Shown here: piece by piece, positions 17,549 through 28,100 of the stretch
How positions within the stretch are numbered: position 1 is the first letter of the stretch
Layout: each line of letters begins with the position of its first letter
DNA from: Paralteromonas sediminis
GTDB lineage: Bacteria; Pseudomonadota; Gammaproteobacteria; Enterobacterales; Alteromonadaceae
Reading direction: 5' to 3'
Assembly (NCBI RefSeq): GCF_003820355.1
Contig: NZ_RPOK01000001.1
Location: 894,847-958,846, forward strand
Length of the DNA stretch: 64,000 nt
The notes under the pieces: generated by a model
The model's database searches: none
Told to the model about the DNA's origin: nothing
The model's input: the letters and a program-made list of their open reading frames with translations, nothing else
Made by a program: the position numbers and the translations under genes

Positions 17549-18023
17549 GGCACTGCTGCTGGAATATTTAACCTTTCGGCTAGGTGAAGAAACCTATGGG
17601 TTGGATATCATGGCAGTGAAAGAAATTCGCGGTTACGAAAAAGGTACCAAGCTGGCCAATGTCCCTGAGTTTGTGCTAGGGGTAGTGAATTTGCGCGGTG
17701 ATATTGTCCCGATCGTCGATTTACGTATCCGATTCAACGTGGGTAAACCGATATACGACGAGTTCACCATAGTGATCATGCTTAACATTAATGAACGCTT
17801 TGTGGGTATTGTGGTTGATGAAGTATGTGATGTTATTAAAGTCGACAGTGAAACGATTAAACCTGCACCGCAGTTTGGTGCAGTGTTTGATATGGAATAC
17901 CTCGAAGGACTGGTAACAGTTGAAGATATTATGGTTATACTGGTGAATATACAGGCGTTAGTTACCAGCGATACCTTTGCGCTAATTGACAAAAATAACG
18001 AAGAACAGGAGCGCCCGCAATGA
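17526..18023 (+). CDS. cheW: Chemotaxis coupling protein CheW
   Basis: A typical CheW (165 aa) linking the receptor to Che[46 protein letters not shown] and the conserved VVDEVCDVI. Two ATGs lie in frame, at 17520 and 17526. AAAGGA is immediately before the first and 5 nt before the second, so the second is preferred. The start overlaps cheA by 23 nt and its stop overlaps the receptor ATG (ATGA), so translation is coupled through all three. Only one cheW is present in this cluster. Confidence 0.95.
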   Translation: MSNQNTNEALLLEYLTFRLGEETYGLDIMAVKEIRGYEKGTKLANVPEFVLGVVNLRGDIVPIVDLRIRFNVGKPIYDEFTIVIMLNINERFVGIVVDEVCDVIKVDSETIKPAPQFGAVFDMEYLEGLVTVEDIMVILVNIQALVTSDTFALIDKNNEEQERPQ

Positions 18024-21000
18024 CGTTTTTTATGCGACTCAACAATGTCTCCATTCGCAGTAAGCTGGTTTTTCTAAGCTTCTTGGTGCTCTGTGCGCTG
18101 TTGGTACCTAGCTATCTTTTTTATCAGCATACACAAGTTGATATCGACATATTAAAAACCGCCATTAAGGGGCAACCTGTCACCCGTAATGGGGTAACCT
18201 TGGCAAAGTTATTTGCTGAGCACAGAGGCCTGTCAGCGCGCTATTTAAACGGCGATGAAAATGCCCGTATGCTTATCATCAATAAGGGAGGCGAAATAGC
18301 AAATCAGTTAAACGCATTTAAACAGCAAATTGCTGACTCAGGCTCTGAAGACATGGCTGCGGAGTTGGAGACGATTTCGTCTTCCTGGAATGTATTGAAA
18401 GCCAATGTACCGCAAAATACGATAGAGGCAAGAAGCTCGTTCGAGCAGCATTCTCTGCTGATTAGGCAAATGCACCACTTGCTAGAAATCACTATTCGTC
18501 ATTATCAGATGACTTATTTGCAATCGGCAGTAGCCTACAACTTAACCATTTCAAGTGCAGTTGATTTACCCATAGTCACCGATAAACTCGGTCAAATCAG
18601 AGGGCACGGCGCTGGCATATTGAGTGCTAAGAAGGCATCCGACTCGGATATAGCCATACTTAATTCCTATATGGTGGGTATGTCGCAAGCACTTCAAAAT
18701 CTCAATGACCATGTTCAACTGGTTTCCCGCTCAGGTGTTGGGCTACCGGCTGTCGAAACCTTAACGCTGAGCGCTGAGGGACTGTTATTGAATGCTGAAA
18801 ATGAAATTATTAACGCCACCACAATCACACAGGATGCCGGTACTTTTTTTGATGAAGCCACGCGTATTATCGGGGAGTTTTACCAATTTAATGATCAGAT
18901 GACGCAGGTATTGAGTTCAACACTTGATGAGAATCTTGCCTCGTTACAATGGCAGCAGCGACTTTCACTGCTGTTTATTGGTTTTATCGCCTGTTTAACG
19001 TTGGGCATGTTTTATGCCATCACCCGTTCAATAAACATAGGCGTCACAAAAACCGTCAACGCACTTTCGGATATTGCAGAAGGTGATTACTCGTTCGACG
19101 CTGCTGTTATACGAAAAGATGAATTTGGCAGTATTGGTAGAACGCTGGTTGAGGTGGCCGCCAAGCTTCGCCACTTTAAAAATGTGTCTATTGAAGCAAT
19201 ACGGGTAAAACAAGCGCTAGACAATAGCTCTACCTGTTACATGATTGCCAACACAAACCGGGAAATTATTTATATGAATGACTCGGTGATCACTATGCTT
19301 AGCGAGGCTGAGGGGGATATTCGCAAAGATTTACCGCAATTCAGCATTAAGCATTTGCTGGGTAAAAGTATCGATGAGTTTCATAAAAACCCGCACCATC
19401 AACGGGGCATACTGGACAAACTCAGGGAAACTTATACCACAACAATATCACTAGGCAACTTCACCTTCCGGCTTATTGTGAATCCTATCTTCAATGAAGA
19501 CAAAGCGATTATCGGTCACTCCGTTGAATGGCATGACATGACAGACTTTTTTGAGAAAGAACGTCGCATAGCCCGTTTGCTAGAGTCGCTGGATTGTGCG
19601 TCGACCAATGTGATGATTGCCGATGCCGATCGCAAGATTATTTACATGAACAAGGCGGTTACGAAAATGCTGCGTGCAGTGGAATCAGATTTGCAACAGG
19701 AGCTGCCGAATTTTAATGTGGATACTGTACTGGGTTCGTCGATAGATGACTTTCATACCGACCCTGCTCACCAGATGAAATTACTGGGCGAGTTAACCAC
19801 GACTTACCAAGCGAAGATTCAGGTAGGTAGACGTCACTTTAAGTTAACAGCAAACCCCATCATTTCAGAGTCTGGTGAACGTTTGGGGTCGGTCGTTGAA
19901 TGGTTAGACAGAACTAAAGAGATTGAAGCAGAGCAAGAAATTGAAGCGCTGGTAAAAGCAGCTGTGCATGGCGACTTTTCGGTACGCGCCGATGATACAG
20001 ACAAGACAGGCTTTCAGCATGTGCTTACCTGCGGTTTGAACGATTTATTGGATATTGCTGAGCAAGGCTTGTCGGAGGTGTCTAAAATTCTGCTCGCCAT
20101 TTCTGAAGGCGACCTGACGCAAAAAATTGAAAAAGACTTTGAAGGTACCTTCGAACAGCTAAGACTATATTGCAATAAGACCTCACAAAACCTAGCCGAA
20201 ATCGTCTATGAAATTCGCACTGCCAGCAGTTCACTGAGTATTACCTCTTCGGAAATTGCGCTGGGTAACAAAGATTTGTCTTCTAGAACGGAACAACAGG
20301 CTTCGACCTTAGAAGAGACGGCTTCCAGTATGGAGCAGATAAACAGCGCCGTGCGCAATACCGCACTTAATGCACAACAGGCAAGTATGTTGGCCACACA
20401 GGCTTCAGAAATGGCGACTACAGGCGGTGCACTGGTTGATGGCGTTGTAGATACCATGGCGCAAATTAACGGGTCGGCGAAACAAATTGAAGACATTATT
20501 GGCGTAATTGATGGAATTGCGTTTCAAACCAATATTCTTGCTTTGAATGCGGCAGTGGAAGCCGCTCGTGCAGGCGAACAGGGCCGTGGCTTTGCAGTAG
20601 TCGCGTCGGAAGTAAGAACTCTGGCTAAACGTTCTGCCAGTTCTGCCAAAGATATTAAAGCCTTGATTTCCGACTCGGTCTCGCGTATCGAAACCGGCAA
20701 TGCACTGGTCATCCAGTCGGGGAAATCGATCGCTGAGGTCGTTGAGGTCGTCCGACAAGTCAGCGACCTTATCACGGATATTGCAACGGCATCTGAACAA
20801 CAAGCGTCGGGTATCGATGAAGTGAATAAAGCGGTTGCTGGCATGGATGATATGACACAGCAAAATGCCGCTATGGTTGAACAAGCTGCGGCGGCAGCAG
20901 AGAGTATGCACGCATTGGCGCAACAGCTTGAAGAGAGAGTGAAGGCGTTTAATATTGGTGAGTTTTCCCTTGATGCGTTACATGCGCCAGCCAAGCCACT

Positions 21001-21073
21001 TCCACCACCTGATACTATGCCTAAGCCGCAATCTAAAGGGTATGAGGATGACGACGACTGGGAGAGTTTTTGA
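18020..21073 (+). CDS. Methyl-accepting chemotaxis protein with two PAS domains
   Basis: A long receptor (1017 aa). One membrane helix (about residues 14-34) leads into a periplasmic, mostly helical sensor of some 280 residues, then a second helix (about 313-335; [20 protein letters not shown]), HAMP, two tandem PAS domains (about 393-515 and 525-640), further HAMP-like helices and the signalling hairpin. The hairpin tip is [20 protein letters not shown] and [19 protein letters not shown]. The PAS copies resemble each other closely and carry [20 protein letters not shown] plus a Trp near the end (W504, W628), features of the haem-binding Aer2-type PAS. The protein ends DDDWESF, matching the xWxxF tether for CheR/CheB. 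ATG 18020 overlaps the cheW stop and has AGGAG upstream. Confidence 0.93.
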   Translation: MTFFMRLNNVSIRSKLVFLSFLVLCALLVPSYLFYQHTQVDIDILKTAIKGQPVTRNGVTLAKLFAEHRGLSARYLNGDENARMLIINKGGEIANQLNAFKQQIADSGSEDMAAELETISSSWNVLKANVPQNTIEARSSFEQHSLLIRQMHHLLEITIRHYQMTYLQSAVAYNLTISSAVDLPIVTDKLGQIRGHGAGILSAKKASDSDIAILNSYMVGMSQALQNLNDHVQLVSRSGVGLPAVETLTLSAEGLLLNAENEIINATTITQDAGTFFDEATRIIGEFYQFNDQMTQVLSSTLDENLASLQWQQRLSLLFIGFIACLTLGMFYAITRSINIGVTKTVNALSDIAEGDYSFDAAVIRKDEFGSIGRTLVEVAAKLRHFKNVSIEAIRVKQALDNSSTCYMIANTNREIIYMNDSVITMLSEAEGDIRKDLPQFSIKHLLGKSIDEFHKNPHHQRGILDKLRETYTTTISLGNFTFRLIVNPIFNEDKAIIGHSVEWHDMTDFFEKERRIARLLESLDCASTNVMIADADRKIIYMNKAVTKMLRAVESDLQQELPNFNVDTVLGSSIDDFHTDPAHQMKLLGELTTTYQAKIQVGRRHFKLTANPIISESGERLGSVVEWLDRTKEIEAEQEIEALVKAAVHGDFSVRADDTDKTGFQHVLTCGLNDLLDIAEQGLSEVSKILLAISEGDLTQKIEKDFEGTFEQLRLYCNKTSQNLAEIVYEIRTASSSLSITSSEIALGNKDLSSRTEQQASTLEETASSMEQINSAVRNTALNAQQASMLATQASEMATTGGALVDGVVDTMAQINGSAKQIEDIIGVIDGIAFQTNILALNAAVEAARAGEQGRGFAVVASEVRTLAKRSASSAKDIKALISDSVSRIETGNALVIQSGKSIAEVVEVVRQVSDLITDIATASEQQASGIDEVNKAVAGMDDMTQQNAAMVEQAAAAAESMHALAQQLEERVKAFNIGEFSLDALHAPAKPLPPPDTMPKPQSKGYEDDDDWESF

Positions 21074-21879
21074 GCCGGCCCTATTCCTTTAATCGCCGAG
21101 ATTTTAAGGCGATACAATCCCTGGTTTATGAACGGGCAGGGATTGCACTATCAGCCAGCAAAGATGCCATGGTGTACAGCCGTTTAAGCCGTCGACTTAG
21201 GGTTCTTTCTTTGTCGACATTTGGCGAATACATCGAGTACTTGTCTGATAATGACCATGAAATGCAGTTATTTATTGATGCATTAACAACAAATAAAACG
21301 GCCTTTTTTAGAGAAGAACATCATTTTTCGTTTTTGAAAGACTGGCTGGCCAAGCAGTCAACATCTGTCACTATTTGGTGTGCGGCAAGCAGTTCCGGGG
21401 AAGAGCCGTATTCCATAGCGATGACATGTGAGGATGCGTTTAGAAAAACAAACCTCGGTTACGAGGTTTTTGCTTCTGACATTAATACCGCTATGCTAGA
21501 TAAAGCCAGACAAGCAAGTTACTCCATTGAGATGTTGGAGGCGATCCCCAAGGACTATGTAAAGCGGTATTGTCAAAAAGGCAAAAATAAAAATGCCGGC
21601 CTATTTCGGGTGCATCCCACTATTTATGCCAATACACATTTCTTCCATCAGAATTTACTCGATAATTCCTGGTCCCTTCCCACTAAGCTGGATATTATTT
21701 TTTGTCGCAATGTTATGATTTACTTCGATAAAGCGACCCAAACCAAACTACTGAAGCGTTTTGCCGAAAAGCTAAAGCCTGGTGGACTTTATTTTGCCGG
21801 TCACTCTGAATCTGTCATGCCACTGTGTGATCACTATTCACCGTTAGGGCATACCATTTATCAAAAGGTCAGTGGATGA
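21070..21879 (+). CDS. cheR: Chemoreceptor glutamate methyltransferase CheR
   Basis: CheR (269 aa) transfers methyl groups from S-adenosylmethionine to glutamates of the receptor. The N-terminal helical domain (about 1-75) contains the basic R-rich helix [12 protein letters not shown]. The catalytic domain has [14 protein letters not shown], the SAM loop [23 protein letters not shown] (the acidic residue that binds the ribose) and [12 protein letters not shown]. The start is a TTG overlapping the stop of the receptor gene (TTGA), with GGAGA 4-5 nt upstream, so the rare codon seems real. The adjacent receptor carries the C-terminal pentapeptide that tethers CheR. Confidence 0.94.
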   Translation: MSRPYSFNRRDFKAIQSLVYERAGIALSASKDAMVYSRLSRRLRVLSLSTFGEYIEYLSDNDHEMQLFIDALTTNKTAFFREEHHFSFLKDWLAKQSTSVTIWCAASSSGEEPYSIAMTCEDAFRKTNLGYEVFASDINTAMLDKARQASYSIEMLEAIPKDYVKRYCQKGKNKNAGLFRVHPTIYANTHFFHQNLLDNSWSLPTKLDIIFCRNVMIYFDKATQTKLLKRFAEKLKPGGLYFAGHSESVMPLCDHYSPLGHTIYQKVSG

Positions 21880-22448
21880 GTGAGGCTAACGCGCCTAACC
21901 GCTATTATGATCGGTATTTCCAAAGACAGGCCGTTAAAATCTTGCCCGGTGAATTTTACGCCACGGCAGAGAAAACGCTAATCGTGACTGTGCTCGGTAG
22001 CTGTTTGTCGGTGTGTTTACGCGATCCGCTGACGGCAATATGCGGTATGAATCACTTTCTATTACCGTTTGAATACAGTGCAGGGGCGACAACGAAAAAA
22101 AACCAATTTCAATACGGCGATGTTGCCGTGGGCAAGCTGATCACTGAAATGGTTAAATTGGGGGCCAGTGAGTCACACATTGAAGCCAAAGTATTTGGTG
22201 CCGCGAATTTAATGCAAGGGTTGAATATGTCCAATGTAGGGCAGAGCAGTGCTGACTTTGTGCTTGCCTACCTTCGCTATAAAGAAATTCCGCTCATCGC
22301 ATCAGATTTGCTCGACCAATTTCCAAGAAAGGTGTATTTTTTCCCTGAGACAGGTGAAGTCAAAGTGAAAAAAATTAAAAACCTCAATAACACAACAATT
22401 CTGGATAGGGAAAGTGAATACCGAATGCGATTAAGGCAAACCCTGTGA
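21876..22448 (+). CDS. cheD: Chemoreceptor glutamine deamidase CheD
   Basis: CheD (190 aa) hydrolyses glutamines in receptors to glutamates. The catalytic Cys is in VTVLGSCLSVCLRDP and the His in CGMNHFLLPF; later conserved parts are KVFGAANLM and the C-terminal VYFFPETGEVKVKKI. The ATG overlaps the cheR stop by four bases. It lies between cheR and cheB, so receptor adaptation is fully served (methylation, deamidation, demethylation) in one operon. Confidence 0.93.
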   Translation: MSEANAPNRYYDRYFQRQAVKILPGEFYATAEKTLIVTVLGSCLSVCLRDPLTAICGMNHFLLPFEYSAGATTKKNQFQYGDVAVGKLITEMVKLGASESHIEAKVFGAANLMQGLNMSNVGQSSADFVLAYLRYKEIPLIASDLLDQFPRKVYFFPETGEVKVKKIKNLNNTTILDRESEYRMRLRQTL

Positions 22449-23470
22449 TTTCAGTTCTGATTGTTGATGACTCTGTCACCATTTGTAATGTGCTGAAAAA
22501 AGCTATTGAATTACATCCGGCCATGCAAGTGGTAGGCATAGCGCATGATGCCTTCCAGGCAAAAGAGCTGGTAAACCGACACAAGCCAGACGTGATTACT
22601 TTGGATGTGCAAATGCCTGAGGTAGATGGCCTTCGATTTTTAGAAAAGTTAATGAAGGCGCGACCAACACCCGTGGTCATGTTCTCATCATTAACTGGTA
22701 AAAATTCAGACGTCTCGCTCAAAGCATTGGAATTAGGTGCAGTGGATTTTATTCCTAAATCTCAGCTTGATTTATATAATACCGCCCCCTTCACCAAGCT
22801 ATTACACGAAAAGCTGCTGTCGGTGGCTAACACTAAAATTACTACAAAGCCGCGTGCTCTGCCTATTCCTGGACGTGAAGGGTTCAGTTATAAAAATCAC
22901 GATGTTGTAGTGGCTATCGGTGCCAGCACGGGGGGCACAGAGGCGATTAAACAGGTTATGCAGAATCTTCCCAGTAACTTCCCGCCAGTGGTGGTGGCGC
23001 TGCATATGCCTAAGGGGTTTACCGAATCTTATGCAAACAGGCTTGATGCGTTGACAGCATTGGCGGTCCGTGAAGCCTGTGACGGCGAACGTCTGTTAGC
23101 AGGACATGCTTACATTGCACCGGGTGATCATCATTTGCGCATTGTCAGAAAAGGTGTGCATTACGAGGCGAGTGTGCTACAGGACGAAAAAGTGACTGGA
23201 CACCGTCCGTCAGTAGATGCTTTATTTTTAAGCGTGGCTGAGGCGGCAGGGAAGTCTTCTATTGGCATATTGTTAACCGGTATGGGCAAAGACGGTGCAA
23301 GCGGTTTAGCGACTATTAAGCAGGCCGGTGGTCACACATTGGTGCAGGATGAGGCTTCCTGTGTAGTGTACGGTATGCCCAAAGAGGCGGCTAAAATCAA
23401 CGCCCATTGCGAGCAGGTAGCGTTGGAAAACATACCCGTTAGAGTGATGAGTGAGGTGAAGCGAAGATAA
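22445..23470 (+). CDS. cheB: Chemotaxis methylesterase/response regulator CheB
   Basis: CheB (341 aa) demethylates receptors after phosphorylation by CheA. Receiver (residues 1-125): LIVDDS, phospho-acceptor Asp in VITLDVQMPEVDG, and the lysine of DFIPKS. Methylesterase (about 155-335): catalytic Ser in AIGASTGGTEA, His in VVALHMPKGF and Asp in LLTGMGKDGASGL. The start is GTG overlapping the cheD stop (GTGA). It is the last gene of the che operon, and no cheY or cheZ follows. The convergent GGDEF regulator ends 17 nt away. Confidence 0.95.
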   Translation: MISVLIVDDSVTICNVLKKAIELHPAMQVVGIAHDAFQAKELVNRHKPDVITLDVQMPEVDGLRFLEKLMKARPTPVVMFSSLTGKNSDVSLKALELGAVDFIPKSQLDLYNTAPFTKLLHEKLLSVANTKITTKPRALPIPGREGFSYKNHDVVVAIGASTGGTEAIKQVMQNLPSNFPPVVVALHMPKGFTESYANRLDALTALAVREACDGERLLAGHAYIAPGDHHLRIVRKGVHYEASVLQDEKVTGHRPSVDALFLSVAEAAGKSSIGILLTGMGKDGASGLATIKQAGGHTLVQDEASCVVYGMPKEAAKINAHCEQVALENIPVRVMSEVKRR

Positions 23471-23487
23471 GTCGTGAGCCCGCTCTG

Positions 23488-25107
23488 TTACGCTACTTTG
23501 ACAGCGTTTTTACCTTCTCTTTTTACCTCGTACATCACTTGGTCAGCACGATTAATGACATCTTTGACCGTCTCGTTTGGCGTGGCAGTTGCTAAACCGC
23601 AGCTAAACGAGCAGCCAAAAGTATGATCGCCATCGTTAAATCGAAGTTGCGTGAAGGTCTGCAAGATTTCCTGTAGCTTACCTTGAATTGTGGCTAAATC
23701 TTCTGAGTGAAAAACCACGATAAATTCTTCTCCGCCGTACCTGCCAACTACATCTGTATCTCTGATGGAGGTTTTTAGCAACTGCGCCAAACCAACTATG
23801 ACATTGTCGCCAACCATATGACCGTGGGTATCATTGACGTTTTTGAAGTTGTCTATGTCTAACATTGCGACTGTGATGCTACTGTTGTTTCTGCGTGCCA
23901 GCTTCAGCGCTGAGCTTGCCGCATCCATCATTTGCCCGTGGTTCAAGAGGCCTGTTAGGCTATCTTTAACCGCCATTGAGCGAATACGCTGCCCACGCAC
24001 AATGCGTTTTTCCATTTGTCGGAAAATAATATCGGGAGGGTTGTGCTTAATAACCAGATCGTCTGCCCCAGCAGAAAGTGCATCAACCTTGGTTTCCAGC
24101 CTGTCGTCACCGCTAAGGAATACAATCGGTACATAATCGAACCGCTTTTGCTGCCTGAGGATCTTGCACACTTCAATACCGGAAATTTCTGGAACGTCTA
24201 CCTCCAGCAGGAAAAGATCGGGAACCCCATTATCAAGCGCGTTGATAAGCGATTCACTTGAGTTAAAAAGTGTAATTTTTATATCCATCGAAGTCGCGTA
24301 ACTTCGCAGCTGATCGCCGAAGGCTTGGTCGTTATCAAGCAGCATTACATGAAATGGCTTAGTGACGTCCAAATTGCAAATCCAGCGTATATTGCTAACC
24401 AATAGGTTAATATCGAATGGCTTGGTCACATAGCCACCAATTCCGGCTCTCACTGCTTTCAACCTAAGGTTTACAGAATCTGAGCCTGATACCAGAATCA
24501 CTTTAATGTTTTTTTGTCGAAGCTCCTCAGCAAAGTCAAACAATTGCTCTTCGGTAATATCGGGCATGACGACATCAAGGAGGACTAATTCGGTATTGGC
24601 CATAGCCTGCTCTGAGGCCCTGAATTTATGCACACTGTCGTAGACATCGACATCAAAGTTGAATCTGTCGAGCATGGCTTTGGTGCTAATACGAGCGAGC
24701 TCACTGTCGTCAATAATGGCAATGCGCGTAACCGCTCTTGCTGGCAACACCTCTGGCGAGGGCTGAACTTTTACCAAGAAGGGGTTACTGGGCTGTTTCG
24801 AGGCAACAATGAGTTTGTTGAGTAGTGTATCCACGTCACCAATCAGTCCATTGTCCATTAACGATGGTGAAGAGGGGAGAACTGTGGTGATTGTGTCTAA
24901 CAATGCAATCAAATCATCAAGTTGAGTTTGACTGGCCCATTGCCTAAATGCATCAATAAGGTTGCGAAACTGAGTAAACTGATCATCAGCTTTGTTTTGG
25001 CGCAACATTGCCCAAGTTTTTATCACATCAGTGAATTGTGATTGGTATTCGTGCTTAATGGAATCCTGCTCAGCCATGCCTTTCCAGCGCATCAATATGT
25101 TATTCAT
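23488..25107 (-). CDS. Diguanylate cyclase with two receiver domains
   Basis: 539 aa: an N-terminal helical region (about 1-125), a first receiver (about 127-245) with an intact phospho-site (VLLDVVMPDI), a second receiver (about 250-370) where the acceptor Asp is replaced by Glu (FLLEVDVPEIS), and a GGDEF domain (about 380-539). The cyclase site is GGEEF, and an inhibitory I-site RDTD lies five residues before it, so it should make cyclic di-GMP with product feedback. It is convergent with cheB and is the only candidate output regulator beside a che operon without cheY, which resembles the WspR arrangement. The ATG at 25107 lacks a clear ribosome site. Internal ATGs at 25092 and 25077 (MAEQDS) are possible. 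Confidence 0.88.
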   Translation of the reverse strand: MNNILMRWKGMAEQDSIKHEYQSQFTDVIKTWAMLRQNKADDQFTQFRNLIDAFRQWASQTQLDDLIALLDTITTVLPSSPSLMDNGLIGDVDTLLNKLIVASKQPSNPFLVKVQPSPEVLPARAVTRIAIIDDSELARISTKAMLDRFNFDVDVYDSVHKFRASEQAMANTELVLLDVVMPDITEEQLFDFAEELRQKNIKVILVSGSDSVNLRLKAVRAGIGGYVTKPFDINLLVSNIRWICNLDVTKPFHVMLLDNDQAFGDQLRSYATSMDIKITLFNSSESLINALDNGVPDLFLLEVDVPEISGIEVCKILRQQKRFDYVPIVFLSGDDRLETKVDALSAGADDLVIKHNPPDIIFRQMEKRIVRGQRIRSMAVKDSLTGLLNHGQMMDAASSALKLARRNNSSITVAMLDIDNFKNVNDTHGHMVGDNVIVGLAQLLKTSIRDTDVVGRYGGEEFIVVFHSEDLATIQGKLQEILQTFTQLRFNDGDHTFGCSFSCGLATATPNETVKDVINRADQVMYEVKREGKNAVKVA

Positions 25108-25145
25108 ATACTAAACCATGGTTTCAAGAATTGGCAAGAAAGGGT

Positions 25146-25176
25146 AAAAAAAAACCGCCATCAGGCGGTTTTTATT
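25146..25176. terminator. Factor-independent terminator after the RND operon
   Basis: AAAAACCGCC and GGCGGTTTTT form a 10-bp stem around the loop ATCA (25150-25173), with runs of A on one side and T on the other. It lies directly downstream of the RND permease stop on the minus strand, where the upstream A-run becomes the U-tract. It also faces the start of the GGDEF gene. Confidence 0.85.
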
Positions 25177-28100
25177 ACGATTGTTCAACCGGTTTGGTCG
25201 TATCCACCACGGTTTTATTGCGCGTGACTTTCTTCTTAATCCAGCTAAACGGCTTACGCATATCAAGCAGTATTAGATAGAGACAAGGCACAAGTACCAG
25301 CGTTACCAGGGTCGCATACAGTACAGCAAAGCCTAATGCTACCGCCATTGGGATAACAAACGCTGCTTGCAGACTGGTCTCGAACATAATTGGCAACACG
25401 CCCATGAAGGTTGTAATAGACGTTAGCGTGATGGCCCTGAAACGCGCCTGTCCCGCTTCTGTTACCGCCTCCTTGATGGAATAGCCTTCTTCGCGTTTTT
25501 GGTTTACATAGTCTGTCATGACCAATGAGTCATTAATTACCACCCCTGCGGCAGCAATAAGGCCGAAGGTAGAGAACATACTCATATCCAGACCCAGCAG
25601 GAAGTGACCAAAGATCGCACCGGTCAGGCTGAACGGAATTACCGACATAATGATAAGCGGCTGGCCATAGCTCTTCAGCGGCACGGCTAATAGTATGTAC
25701 ACCATGATCATTGCAGCTACAAAGAACATGATTTGTTCATTTTGCTGAGACTGCTGTTCTTCAATGTCTCCGCCCAGCTCCGTCATCACAGAAGGGAAGG
25801 CTTCTTTCATCTGTGGCAAGAGTTTCTCTTTAATGGTTTTAACCACTTCATTAGGTTCAACCACTTCTTCATCTATTGCACCCCAAACATAAACACTTCT
25901 GTAGCCGCCTTCACGACGGATATAGCTGATACCTGGTGCTTCAGACAATGCAACTACATCGCCCAGCATGACTTCCTGACCGGATGGCGTGGTGATCACC
26001 GTGTATTTCAGCTCGGCAAATCTTTCACGAGTCAGCTGCGGGTAGCGTACCATTACACGTACTTCTTCCCCGTTTCTGATCACTCGCTGTGCTTCGCCGC
26101 CATAGAAACTTGCGCCTACCTGACGAGCGATACTCATTAGATCCAAACCAAGGTCGTAGGCAACAGGCTGTAAAGCAATTTGAATTTCTTTACTTGCCGG
26201 GTCAATGGTAGAGCTGACATCAAACAGGCCTTTTTCCTGCTGCAACAAACTGATGAAGTATTTACCTGCTTCATTCAGCGTCTTTATGTCAGCACCGTAT
26301 AGCAAGTAACCAAACTCGCCGCCATCACCGCCGCCATTAACGTCATCACGAACTGTAAATGACTTCATGCCCGGGATTTCAGGGATGGCTTCACGCCAGC
26401 GTCTGGCCAGCTCAAACGTATCATAAGGGCGGAAATCTTCATGCACTAGTGGCACAACAATACGCGCTTCAGTCCTGCCTTGATTAAAAGCAAGTAAATC
26501 GCGGATCATACCCTGACCCTCGTTGGCGTCCTTGGTTTTTTGCTCGATATTCAAAATCACGCTTTCAATGGTTTTCAGTGCCTGGATCGTGGTTTCGTCA
26601 GAGACATTTTCATTCATCTCAATATTGATGTTAGGGAAGTCATGGGGCACTTTGGGATTAGGTACCATCCTTACGAAATTCGCGTTAATCAAGCCAATAC
26701 TAAGCATCAGCAGTGCAACAAATGACATAAAGACTGCCCAACGAGCATTCAACGCGCGCTCAATGAAGCGGCGATAAGGGCCTCTGACAAATCCAAAGAA
26801 AGCACGGTTAAACTTAGCGCGCCAGCTATTTTCTTTTACCGGCGTAAATTTGGTGTGTGCAATGTGAGCGGGCAAAATAAGCTTTGACTCAATCAGACTG
26901 AATGTCAGGCACAATATGACGACTACGGCGATATTGAAGAAGAAGGCGCCTTCAGGGCCGCTGCTTTGGGTGAAAGGTGCAAATACGGCGATAGTTGTTA
27001 AAACACCGAAGGTTGCGGGTTTAGCGACACGTTTCGCACCGCGAACTACGTTCTGTACACCACCGCCTTTTTGTTCAATTTCTGAATAAGCGCTCTCGCC
27101 GATAACAATAGCATCGTCTACCACGATACCCAGTACCATGATGAAGGCGAACAATGACAGTATATTAATAGTCACACCAAATACTGGCATCATCATCATG
27201 GCGCCCAAGAAGCACACAGGTAGGCCTACCATTACCCAGAATGCCAACCTAAAGCGCAAGAAGATGGTAAGCATTAATGCAACCAAAATCGCGCCCATAA
27301 ACAAGTTGTCTAGCATCATATCTAAACGGGCATTTAAGTAGTAGGTCATGTCAACCAGTACTTTAAGCTCCATACCGGGAGGCAGAGTTTTGTTTTTCTG
27401 CTCCATGTAGCGTTTTACTGTTTCTGCTACAGGGATAGTGTTCTGCGTTTTAGTGGCTGATACGCTCATCCAAATAGCGTTTTGACCGGAGTATTTGAAG
27501 TAGCGTTCGCCTTCGGTAAAGCCGTCTTTAATGGTTGCAACATCACGCAGAAGAACACGCGCGCCGTTGTCGCCAATTTTTACTGGGATAGCAGCAAATT
27601 CATCACCGTTATAGAACTGGTTTTCAATACGCACTGAGACAATGCCCGCGTCGGTTCTGATTTGGCCTGCTGACATATTGGCTGAATAACGACGTACAGC
27701 GTTAGCAATTTGCTCTATGGTGATACCGTATTTACGTAGCATCAACGGATCGACTTCAATTGCAATCTCGTCACCTGGGTAGCCCATATTCATCAAAGAG
27801 ATGTTGTCGAGTTGCAACATTTCGTCTTCGATTTCTTTGGCAATTGGTTTAAGTTCAGAAAGCGGAACATCACCCACTAGGGACAATTCCATTACGTCCT
27901 GTCTGAACTCGATTTGCTCTACAATAATCGGTTCCATATCGGCCGGGAATGTGGCGATGCTGTCAACCTTGAGTTTTACCTTGTCCAGCACGTCAACGAG
28001 CTTTACATTAGGCTCTATTTCTAGTGTGATTCGACCACTATTGCGAAAGGCTCTACCCCACATTTTTTTGATTTCGCTGACATCTTTTAGCGCTTCTTCC

